Positions 54,561-64,000 of a stretch of DNA of 64,000 bases are shown here, in pieces. Source of the stretch: Acanthosepion lycidas (lineage: Eukaryota > Mollusca > Cephalopoda > Sepiida > Sepiidae); contig OZ010582.1 of NCBI GenBank assembly GCA_963932145.1, positions 11,469,197 through 11,533,196 on the forward strand, given 5' to 3'. The translations under genes were made by a program, and so were the position numbers. Every line of letters starts with the position of its first letter. The first letter of the stretch is position 1. The notes beneath the pieces were generated by a model, which did not search any database, was not told the origin of the DNA, and worked only from the letters and a program-made list of their open reading frames with translations.

Positions 54561-57111
54561 TTAATGGCTGTTATAGTAAAATCGAAAAGTAGCCAATTTC
54601 AAATCTTTTTCATTTGTAATCACTTCTTAAATTATTAACGACCAGCATTCACATTCATGATTGTTATTGCAATATTTTCTTAAAATTATTAAGATAAAAT
54701 ATTTAGTGATGCAATAGTGACATTTCTATGGATATTTTATTGACGTAGAACTCGCCATAAGCGTCTTCAATCATTAACTAAAAACATTTCACAGAATATT
54801 AAAATAGGAAAACTGTGAAACATTCATGGGTTAAAACGAGTTATTTTGCCCATTGAGAAAATTCGTTACAATATTTCGGGTTTGTCTTTCGAAACAAAAA
54901 TAAAAATAAAAATTTCTTTTCGATGCCTAACCCTAGCAGTGAACGTGTTTTTTTGTGTGTTTTTTTTTTAAAATAAAATGCTTTTGAACCAAGTATTGAC
55001 GATTGTCTGTCCATTGTTTTGTCTCTTCTTGTGTAATGTTTATTTTGCTTTGCATCCGTAAATGTTATATCATTCTCCTGTAAGAAATACACTTTCTAAA
55101 ATAACTCATATCTTTCTATAAGAATTTCTTTATCGCTAGAAAATTCTTTTCTCCGCATTTAATAGCTTCTCAAATCGAAAGCACAAATTACGCTGTATTC
55201 AAAACAGGAAGAAAAAAAAACGTCATGTCGACCAAGTCACGAACTCGATCTGACCTTGTCATTTAGGACGATATTGTCTTTCTTTCATCCACTCAGATTC
55301 GAGATTACAACGTGATATCTCGTCTCAAGGGACAACTTGAAGGGATTCGACCAGAACCAACCATAGAATGGCGAATGAGAAGATCAGAGCGATGGCCGGC
55401 CGAATAGATCAAAGGCTGAGAAGACGGTTGCTTATGAGTTCAGCCCCGCACGGGGTCGAATAGATACTGAGAAGGAATGAAACGTGTATGCAATATCAAA
55501 AGACAAGAAAAGGATTAGAGGGTGGAGATGAGGTTATTTAAGAGGCGGAGAGATGAAACGCTGCACAGAAAAAGCAGCACTGGGCAGGACAGTTGAAAGG
55601 GAGAGTGGATGGATGGATGCTAGCAAATATATGAAAAGGAACAGTGCTGGAAATTTATAGTTTTGTCAGTTGAAGGTAAATCGAAATAGAAGCGTTTAGA
55701 AAGCGAAAATAAAGCGACTATGACTTGAGAAAATATCTTTTAATATGATGGACGTTTCAAATATAGCAGATGTTGAAAGGATATCAGAAATGTACGGGCG
55801 AAAGAGCGTGATAAAAGGGGGAAAGTTTGTTAAGATTAAAGAAAGCCTGTGCGCTGTCGTGAGTAGGAACATCGAAATTAAGTATAAAATAAATTAACAT
55901 GAACTTCAAAAGAAGTAAATGTCTTAAGATATTTCTACGACAGATGCGGTGGGTGTTGGTAAAAAAAAGAGAAAGAAGGAAAGAGACTATTTAAATAAAA
56001 GACATTATCAAAGTTAATGACTTAACTGTTTTTATATTAATAAAATTAAGATAAGGTTATGCATATGTCTGTATGTAATGTATACGGCCAGTTGTAATAT
56101 ATCAGATGTGCAAACTGGCTACCCTTTGGCAAAATATCAGAGAGTAATTTACTGCGCATGCGTGAAAATACTCTGTTTTATAGGGTGACTCAGTCGATAG
56201 TAAGACGTAATAGAATGCACTTGTGTACAGCATAAATATCACATTCACAATGACGTATATTGCCAAATGTTGCGCTCAAATATTGTAAGCATATCATTGC
56301 ATGATCATGTTCTAATATAACCTCAAATTTGAGTCCACATCTTCTAATGGTAAAACCACTATACAAAAGTATATTTCAGATTTTCAGTGTAATTAATATT
56401 ATCAGAAAGTTCTAAGAAGTGTAGGCCTACTGGTTTTATTTTGAATGGACACAGTCTCCAATGCCTTCCGTGTGATATTAATTTTAATATTTAATAATTG
56501 GATACGTTCTGGATAATATTGGACGACTGGCACTTTTAGAATTGTTATCAAATTATCCATGCAGGTTCTGGCGACATAATTTAGTTTCATTATCTATTAG
56601 TGTCCATATCTATGGCAGTGAGTCATAATAACCTAATTTTGAGTTTTCTTTGTAGGTTACCTATTGGCATATATACGTCAAATGCTAATTTTCAAGGTGC
56701 TTATAACATATGCATGAGAAAATGAGAGAAAAGCCCATTTTAAAAACTTCTGACTAATTTAGTTGATAGCAAATAATGTTAAGTTCAATAAATAACTAAA
56801 AATAAAAAATTAATAACTGTAATAAGAAAACAATGTTAAAAATATTATGATCGCTTTTAAAACTGGAAATACGGCGAAAATTGCTGATTATTCCGCAGAA
56901 AGAAACTTCGGCCGAAACAGTCTCGCACGCACGTACACACACACGAACATATATGTGTGTGTAGTGCTCAACAATATAGAAAATTTGAAACATTATATAT
57001 AAATGTTATATATAAATATGGTTAGATTTAAATTATATTAAATTTTTACATACTGACAAAAACAACGTTTGAACGTTTGAATTTATATTATTTTCGTTCT
57101 TTTTAAATTTG

Positions 57112-57114
<3 letters not shown>
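54561..57114. other. Mostly unrecognised; one possible tRNA-like segment
   Basis: At 55393-55465 (+), GATGGCCGGCCGAATAGATC (A-box-like) is followed at about 40 bases by GAGTTCAGCCCC (B-box-like), perhaps a SINE head of a family not otherwise seen here. The rest is AT-rich. Frames at 54841-55092 and 56402-56993 have no recognisable content. Confidence 0.35.

Positions 57115-57184
<70 letters not shown>
57115..57184. repeat. (TA)n array
   Basis: About 34 TA units. No mobile element recognised next to it. Confidence 0.95.
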
Positions 57185-57187
<3 letters not shown>

Positions 57188-58234
57188 CATAATACATAAA
57201 AGTTTAATGGTCATAGTTGAATCACACCAGGTAAAAATAGTATTGAAATATGCCCGCTACACGTGTGAAAACATAAAATAAATGTTAAACCTGATTTCAG
57301 TTCTTTTATTTTAATCTAAATATAACCCCTCACATCCGGTCTTTGTAACCAATTCCTCATATCCGGAAGGCCTTCTTAGTCCGGTTGTCAAGGATTCTAC
57401 TTTATATAGAAAAAATGTATTGATAAATATAACATTCAACCTGTAAACTTTCATTAAATAAAATCTAAAACATTTTACTTCGTAATAAAATAAATAATAA
57501 ATATATATATAAATTCCAGATATAGGAAGTGGAAAAGAAAATAATAATAGAGATGTTGACGTTCTACAGTAATTTAAAAACTGCTTGTGAAAGAAATTTC
57601 CATCATTGAAGGAATAAGTAGTAAGAGCTACTGGATATTTCAGTTGCTATGAAGATGAGCGCTGAAATTGCCATTCTAGTGTCGTTACAAAAGTAACTAA
57701 AAAGAATATGAAACCAATTATTACATAAAATCTGACACGAGTTATATTGGAAAGTTCTAGGCCCAATATAATTCAATAGGTAGCAATAAAATCTTACTTA
57801 TATTTATTTTGCAACTGCGACAAAACTGTCTGAAATGGAAAAAACGAGTAAACTTAGCTTTGACATTAAAAGTTATAAGGAATCGATTTTTGTCTTCTGA
57901 AATGTGTTTGCTTCTGTATTTTGGCTTTTCTGCCTCGCTCCATTCATGACAATCTATGGCACAGGGGGAAAAAAGTCTAAACACAAATTGAAGTGAACAT
58001 GATTTTACTGATCCCGTCTTTTACATAGGGAAAATGTCTACTATGTCATCATTTAAAGTTTTGCACAGAATTATTTGCGACTACTTTACAAATAAAACCG
58101 TAATTCTTCAAATATTCATGGAAACTACATGCACTTTTTTTTCACAAATGATGAAATAATGGATTTGAAAGAATGTGTAATGATGCCCAGAGCAAACTTT
58201 TTATTTTAATGCCAGACAATAATACAAAAACATC
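57185..58234. other. No recognised feature
   Basis: AT-rich unique sequence. The minus-strand frame 57757-57984 has no recognisable motif. Confidence 0.4.
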
Positions 58235-59160
58235 AAAAAACATTTAACACAGGACAAAATTATTGACCCTCTTGCCTCAATAATCAATTGTCTAACCTTT
58301 ATTCTGGATTATTGCCTTTAATCGCTTTTGATAATCCGTTTCAAGATCATTATGCACACTGATGAGTATTTTGTTTCACTTTTCCTAGGCAATAGATTCT
58401 TCGAAATTCGAAGGACTTCTTTCTCTTACTTTATTCTTCGAATATGCTCCTAATTTTTGAATGAGGCTTAGGTCAGGAATTTGTTCGATGTACGCCAATC
58501 CCTTAATGTTGCTGATATCAAAGTATTTTGTGACAATTCGTGACGTGTGTTTCGGGTTATTATCATGTTCGAACGTTCACCGAAGCCCCAAATACAGCTT
58601 TCGTGCACTCTGTTTTATATCATTTTCAGAACAGCCAAATCCTGCTATTTATATAGGATTATACGCTATACTTCCACTAGTTCTGGTCTTGAAGCAGCAA
58701 AACATCCCCTGAGTAGAATCCTCCCATCACCGTACATAATTGGAGGGAGGGTGATTTTTGTTTTGTTACCTACATTCACTTTCCTCCATAAATAACGGAA
58801 GTTTATGTGATCAAATACTTTTAGTTCTTATGTTAACTCCCATGTCCTAGATGGCTTCTATCATAAGATAATCTGCACTTTAAGTGTTTAACCTTAAGCA
58901 AAGGAGTCTTCCTTGGGTGACAAGCTAGAAATCCTGCTCGATGAAAGTATCTAGTGACTGTCTTCGTCGATACATTCAATTATGATGTCTTTACATCTTT
59001 GACAATGCCCTTTATTGTTACGTGAGGATTCTTCGAGACATCTCTAAGAATCTTCCTTACCATTCTCTCAAAAAGTAACTGTTTTCTGTCAGACCTTAAT
59101 TTATTCTCAACACAATGAATCTCGTTGTACTTCTTAATAATGCCAAAATTGTCTATCTAA
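58235..59160 (-). pseudogene. Tc1-like transposase, decayed
   Basis: Minus-strand translation in order: DHINFRYLWRKVNVGNKTKI (about 58825-58750), IMYGDGRILLRGCFAASRPE (for the GGGSVMVWGCF block), HDNNPKHTSRIVTKYFDISN (second catalytic Asp, about 58570-58515), a segment ending IPDLSLIQKLGAYSKNKV where SPDLNPIENLW is expected (Glu replaced by Gln), and ETDYQKRLKAIIQNKG-stop at about 58295. An outer sequence ACAGGACAAAATTATTGACC near 58250 is likely the terminal repeat. The other end is not clear. A third Tc1 family for this window. Confidence 0.75.
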
Positions 59161-59580
59161 GAAGATTCAAATGCTTGGAAAGTGTTGCATATCCATCACC
59201 TTTTTTGTACGCATCAGCTATCTTCATTCTGAGCTTATTGTCCTCTTCAGCAATCTACACCAAAGTTTAGAATGTTATCAGGTTAATAATATTTCATTTT
59301 CAAAGTGTGTTTGTATTAAATGTCAAGTTAAAAAAAAAAAAAAACAGTTGCCATAAAGCAATATTATTTCATAATTTTTATAAGGATGTGAATTTTTTTC
59401 AATTCTGCCAATTTTTATAAATATTTATAAATATAAATATAATAGATCGAAAGTTCTCAAAATTACAAAAACTATTCAATCCTAAATATGGAATCACCTA
59501 TTTATGGTACATTGGGTGAGTGCTTGCAAATATTCGCATTCTCTTAGAAAATATGATAATATTCAGAGGGGAGAATAACT
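59161..59580. other. No recognised feature
   Basis: AT-rich, with a poly-A run at 59330-59344. The right end of the Tc1 pseudogene should lie near here but I cannot place it. Confidence 0.4.

Positions 59581-59584
<4 letters not shown>

Positions 59585-59644
<60 letters not shown>
59585..59644. repeat. (TA)n array
   Basis: About 30 TA units, some 85 bases left of the foldback. Confidence 0.95.
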
Positions 59645-59649
<5 letters not shown>

Positions 59650-59689
59650 CAGATATGTGGGAATATAGGAAAGAACACGTTAGGTAAAT

Positions 59690-60015
59690 AACCAGAGTTC
59701 TTTAGTATTTTTGTTTTTATTTTTAAAAAACAGTGCTCCATACAGAAGTAGAGCTTAAATTATATATATATATATTTTTAAATATGATTCCTTCGCTACA
59801 TAAGACTTCTCATGTTTCAAAAACGAGTGCCGAAAACCTCAAATATCATTATTAAAATTAAATTGATTTTAAGTATCAAGCCCTGTTACATCCTCAAGCG
59901 AAAATTTAGGAAGATTATATTTGAAACACGAGAAGTCTTATGTAGCGAAGGAATCATATTTTTAAAAAAATATATAATTTAATCTCTACTTCTGTATGGA
60001 GCACTGTTCAAATAA
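59690..60015. repeat. Foldback element
   Basis: Arms at about 59730-59822 and 59918-60008. CAGTGCTCCATACAGAAGTA pairs with TACTTCTGTATGGAGCACTG apart from one base, and ATTCCTTCGCTACATAAGAC with GTCTTATGTAGCGAAGGAAT exactly. The centre carries CCTGTTACATCCTCAAGCGA. Same family as 33985-34246 and 35740-35935. Confidence 0.85.
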
Positions 60016-60099
60016 TAGATAAATAGCTCAAAGCACTCGGTAAATTTACATGAAATGATCGATAATATTTCATTTATTAAAGAATATAAATATTATTAC

Positions 60100-60101
<2 letters not shown>

Positions 60102-60135
<34 letters not shown>
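60102..60135. repeat. (AAT)n array
   Basis: About 11 units. No LINE copy is seen after it, unlike the AAT arrays at 14.1 and 18.3 kb. Confidence 0.9.
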
Positions 60136-60136
<1 letters not shown>

Positions 60137-61639
60137 AAAAACAAACAAAATATCTCTCACATGTATACAGTAGCGAAGCACTCATTACACATGTATCAGA
60201 CGCTACTTCTATTTTCGACAGCCGCGCATGCGATGAAAAAATCCTATTGGCAAATAGCGACAACCATTCAGCTTTTCGGCTTGCGTAAAAAAAAAGGGAG
60301 CATGCTTATCCCAAGAGTGAAGCCTTCTTTCATACTGTGTTGCAGATGAGTTAGCATACGAAATCCGGTGCTCCGAGAACACAAACATGACTTAGAAAAG
60401 ACAACTTACTCACTTTCACTCACAAACAGTAATAAGTTCAACCACATCTATTTCATCCTTTTTACAGGGAAGATCAAAGTAACATTCCTTAAATTTGCAC
60501 TCTCTGTCGGGAAAAGTCATTGAACATTCTTTATCCTAAAAGTTCCTGAGAGAATTAGAAATCCCACCTCATTTTATTCATTTTCTTGTTTGACTTTTTG
60601 TTTCAACTAGTTCTACACTTGTTTTTTTTTTTGTTTTGTTTTGCATCAACACACGACACCTCAACCTAAAACAACGACCCCACAACAAAACAGATAAAAA
60701 AAAAGTATTACCAATGCCCACGTCTACGTGACTTACGGAGAGCTTAGTCATTATTTACGATTCGCCCAATTTACTAATGGCTAGAGAGTATTTATTTGAA
60801 GTTTTTTTTTTTTTTTATTATTTCTCTCCAAGCAAGGCAATAAAGACTATAAGATATAAGAGAATATGAGAAAAAGCACTATTAAGAAGAGAGAACAATA
60901 AAAGAACAGGAATTTAGAAGACAAAATACCGATTGACATTGCATTTAGATTTTTGAAGATCAAAGTTCACTCTGAAACTAGAAGCCGAACAGAATTCCAC
61001 AAACGCGAAGCGCGTTAGAAGCTGTTTCACATAACTTACGATTTCAGTTAGTCAAATAAACTTTACAATAATGTGACCTTGCTGACAGTGTAGTCCTGTG
61101 CTTAAATTCCTACACTCTAGGTACGACAGAGAAAGTAATATTTAATACAAAAATACGGCACAAGGCCAAAAGTGGAATAGAGGAACGCTGGTCTTCGATC
61201 TGTCTTATCTTAAACTTAACTCGCTACGATGACTAACCCAAAGATACCACAGTATTCCATACACCAAAACACCACATTCTTACTTATCATTTTTACTACA
61301 GCCACAATACTTATGTAGTCCTTACTTCTTCCCATATATACAGTTTATCTGTAGAGGAATTAGTAAAATAAAAATATTCAAAAATGAAACCCCAATGAAT
61401 ATTTAAAATCAATACACTTTATATACAAGAAACTGAACAATACTCCCTAGAATTTAATATTTTAAAAAAAAAACATGCAATCCTTAATTGTGGCAGGAAA
61501 ATCAGTTACCTGGAAGAAATTAATGCCGGACTTGGTAATTAACAAGAACTATTTGACCAAACACTCATTAAAACACACGGTATACGGGTGCGGAAGATGG
61601 AATGTCGGTAAAGGAGAATCGGGTTGATGTGTGAAGCTC
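60136..61639. other. No recognised feature
   Basis: AT-rich with T-runs (60623, 60804). Nothing supportable on either strand. Confidence 0.4.
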
Positions 61640-63480
61640 TTCCTTCCTCTCTCTCATTTAAGGAATGATTCCTCTGAGACCACAAACGAACTACGACCAC
61701 GGCCTTCTCCAGAACCTCCGGTCAATTTATTTCCAAGAAGAACCTGGGACCGAACCAGACGCCAAGTATTTTGACCGGACTGTCCGCCCAGACGAAAGGC
61801 CCGTGAAGAAAAACCCCCTTTCACGAGTCCAGCAGCAAGCCAACATTTATCAGGGTTGATCTAGGACTCTGTCACGTACCCTCTGATCCGTTTGCCAACT
61901 TTGTAGTCTCGTTTCTGCTCGACGCAAGGAAAACGTCATCGGCATAGACAGAGTACCTGGCCGAGGTGGTAAAACCAGGCAATGGAATTCTGCTTAGGCC
62001 CGGCATCGCATTTAATTGCAAAGGAAAAATTTCAAAGCAAAAGCCTGCAGCAAAAGTGGACAACCTTTCCCCAGAGAACCGAGGGTAGCATACACAAGTC
62101 TGATCCAGTTGCGAAAGTACGACCCCAAACAGCCATCAGAAATCGATGGTCAACCTTATTAAATCGTTTGGAATGATCTAAATTGATCAGTGCGGCCTCA
62201 CAGTCGATGTGCTCGATGATTAAGCATGCAACGTGAAGGTTCTCTTGAATAATCCTGCTTTTCACAGCAGTAAAGTCTGTTGGGAGCCAATCAGACTAGA
62301 GAAGACAGCCTGCAAGTGGCTGGGTAAGATCTTAGCTAAAATCTTGAACTCTGTATTGAAAATTGTCAAAAGCCTAAAATTACCAATTCCATCCCCACTA
62401 TTTTTGCATTTGCATAGCAATATGTTCACACTGTTAATCAAGTGTTGAAGTTTAGACCCTTTATTTCTCTAGCTGTCGTAAATCAGTTTCAGCAGAGGAA
62501 GAAAAACGGACCACTGCCCCAAGTACATTTCGTAAGGAAGACCATCTAATCTTGGAGTTTTGTCGCTGCCAACCAGTTTCAGCCCGTCCCATATTTCCAA
62601 CTCTTTAATGGGACACTTTCACCCAGACACCTCTAGGCTGGGAAAGTTGTCCAAATAGGCTCCCTGTTGGACAGATCCTGAAAGTATCCACAAAAACCCT
62701 CACATATGCCTGTGTTTGTCGTCAGGGTCCTCTTATCAGGCAATGTGATGTGTCTATTGGATGCATTTCTAACGTCCTCTGCACACAATTCAGCGGTTAT
62801 TTTCATTGTCACGAAAGAAATTCTTTTTAACTTAGCCTTAACTACCAGATCTTCATCCTTCTGTATTAGCTTCGAGGCCAACTTTGCTTTAGCTAAGGCT
62901 ACTTCCTCACTAACACGAGATCTAATTGCTTGATGTATTTTTTTTCAACACATGCCGTTTGCGCTGCTAATTTGACCACAAGGTTATTGAAAAGTAACTC
63001 CCTATTTTATGTATCATGGACTCTCCTGTTTTGTCAAAAATATACTTAGGCGTGACAGTCCAGCTAGGACTCGGTCAAGGTAATTAGAAAGCACCACCGA
63101 AGCCGAGCTGCCCCTATCAGCCCAAGGCCAGACTACAGCTTGGGAGAGCTCATTACGATACTTATCGATAAGATCCAACTTGTCGATAAAGTCCCGAAAT
63201 GTCTTCACATCTGTGTTGTTAGTACCGAATCTTTCCCCTATGCGATCTATATCGGGGTCAAGGACGGCTTTCCAATGCCCCACTAAAACTACCCGACGAG
63301 ATATCGTCAAAAAAAGGGTCTATCCGCCTAAATAAATACCACCGCTCAGCATGGTCTTTGCGCACATAAACCCGAATAAGACGAATAGAATTATCCTTTA
63401 TAGGAACATCCAGCACACAAAGGCTGCCGCCGGATCTGCGAAGACAGGAGTACACGCCGCTTTCAAAGATTTGCTCACTA
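61640..63480 (-). pseudogene. TX1-type (L1-like) LINE: AP endonuclease plus RT, decayed
   Basis: Minus-strand order. Endonuclease, 63455-63014: RLIRVYVRKDHAERWYLFRR, RVVLVGHWKAVLDPDIDRIG, FRDFIDKLDLIDKYRNE, and a later SNYLDRVLAGLS for the SYLDRV motif; the catalytic GDxNA is GHWKA, so Asp and Asn are both lost. Linker, 62881-62640 (ICEGFCGYFQDLSNREPIWT). RT, 62265-61870: NLHVACLIIEHIDCEAALIN, LDHSKRFNKVDH (KAFDRVDH in relatives), then ARYSVYADDVFLASSRNE with an intact YADD at about 61947-61936. After the RT, near 61780, ILGVWFGPRF-like residues. Many stops and shifts; a deletion removes most of the block between the two RT parts. The upstream endonuclease half is unclear in 63480-64000. Confidence 0.8.
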
Positions 63481-64000
63481 GCCAGGATATATCGCTCGAT
63501 TGCCCATCAAAACATGCTGAATAGAGGACAAATATCTTAGAATGTATTCACGGTCAGGAGTTGAAAACCAGGCCGTCTGTAAATAATATACATTACCACG
63601 AGACACTGAAGATCATGAATGATCCTCGCCCTGCGCGACTCCAACTACAGACTTTATACTAGCTAAACAAAGAGTTATGTTAAGTCAGATAAGGGTTGAT
63701 CATCTGAATTGAACATGGTCGGAGTAAGGAGACAGACAGCAGGACTGTTCCATTGAACCTTGGTCTATCTCACTCTTGATGCTACCGCCAGGAGACAGGC
63801 TACCAATGTTCTAGGGGAAGTGAGTTTTTAATCACTGTACAAGGAGGCGTGAACGAAAAAGTAATACAGTAGTTCACTGCAAAACCTACCCAAGTGACTG
63901 CTGTGGAAGCGATTACCTCCCTGTTATAAACTATGAATGAAACTGGGAAACTGAAGGAGCCTAACGCAGCACACAAATTACGATACTAGAGACTCTTGAA
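63481..64000. other. Probable continuation of the TX1-type LINE, not readable
   Basis: Same less AT-rich composition as the LINE. Minus-strand frames are too broken to assign. The element's 5' end is not reached with confidence. Confidence 0.35.

Noticed and set aside
61665..62448. Plus-strand frames at 61665, 61982 and 62233
   Set aside because: They are opposite-strand shadows of the TX1-type LINE.

Overview
The window looks like intergenic or intronic DNA of a large, repeat-rich metazoan genome, most probably a cephalopod mollusc (octopus-like). The evidence is AT richness, very long (TA)n and (CA)n arrays, and dense old transposable elements. There are at least six tRNA-derived SINE copies whose heads follow one consensus (an A-box region around TGGAATAATGGATAG and a B-box region around GAGTTCGAATTCC), together with Penelope, RTE, TX1-like and endonuclease-tailed LINEs, Tc1 and mariner transposons. 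The organism call is inference. I found no convincing host gene, no functional tRNA or rRNA gene and no CRISPR. Nearly every open frame over 60 codons is chance, microsatellite or transposon debris.

Layout. 0.5-2.7 kb: SINEs, a Tc1 end and an RTE-type LINE (minus). 4.0-6.6 kb: a decayed Penelope-like element, then a SINE/Tc1 junction that partly repeats the one near 1.7-2.0 kb. 7.8-9.0 kb: a (TA)n-linked foldback and a LINE 3' end. 11.2-11.5 kb: a SINE with a full-length 5S rRNA head. 14.1-18.8 kb: three same-strand copies of the 3' end of one LINE family, one with most of its coding region. 21.0-24.4 kb: a Tc1 deletion derivative, a near-complete Tc1 with IR/DR ends, an 80-bp mariner MITE and a SINE tail array. 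25.5-26.2 kb: an AT satellite. 27.6-29.2 kb: a 330-bp direct duplication. 32.0-33.2 kb: a mariner with both ends. 33.9-37.9 kb: foldbacks and a second 80-bp MITE with perfect 37-bp arms, all beside (TA)n tracts. 39.3-40.8 kb: a GC-richer block, possibly an LTR. 41-51.9 kb: many SINEs. 52.4-54.6 kb: another endonuclease-LINE 3' end and U2 snRNA-like heads. 58.2-60.0 kb: a Tc1 pseudogene and a foldback. 61.6-63.5 kb: a TX1-type LINE (minus).

Three patterns stand out. First, a composite SINE family carries a 5S rRNA head, a tRNA-like second module, a shared body and a tail made of a ~28-31 bp repeated unit; one of its tails has grown into a small minisatellite. Second, elements that insert at TA (mariner, Tc1, MADE1-like MITEs, foldbacks) repeatedly lie inside or against long (TA)n arrays. 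Third, U2 snRNA-like heads sit next to repeated copies of a CTTT-rich module, which suggests a U2-headed SINE.

Most coordinates for decayed elements are approximate, because they rest on reading the sequence by eye without alignments.
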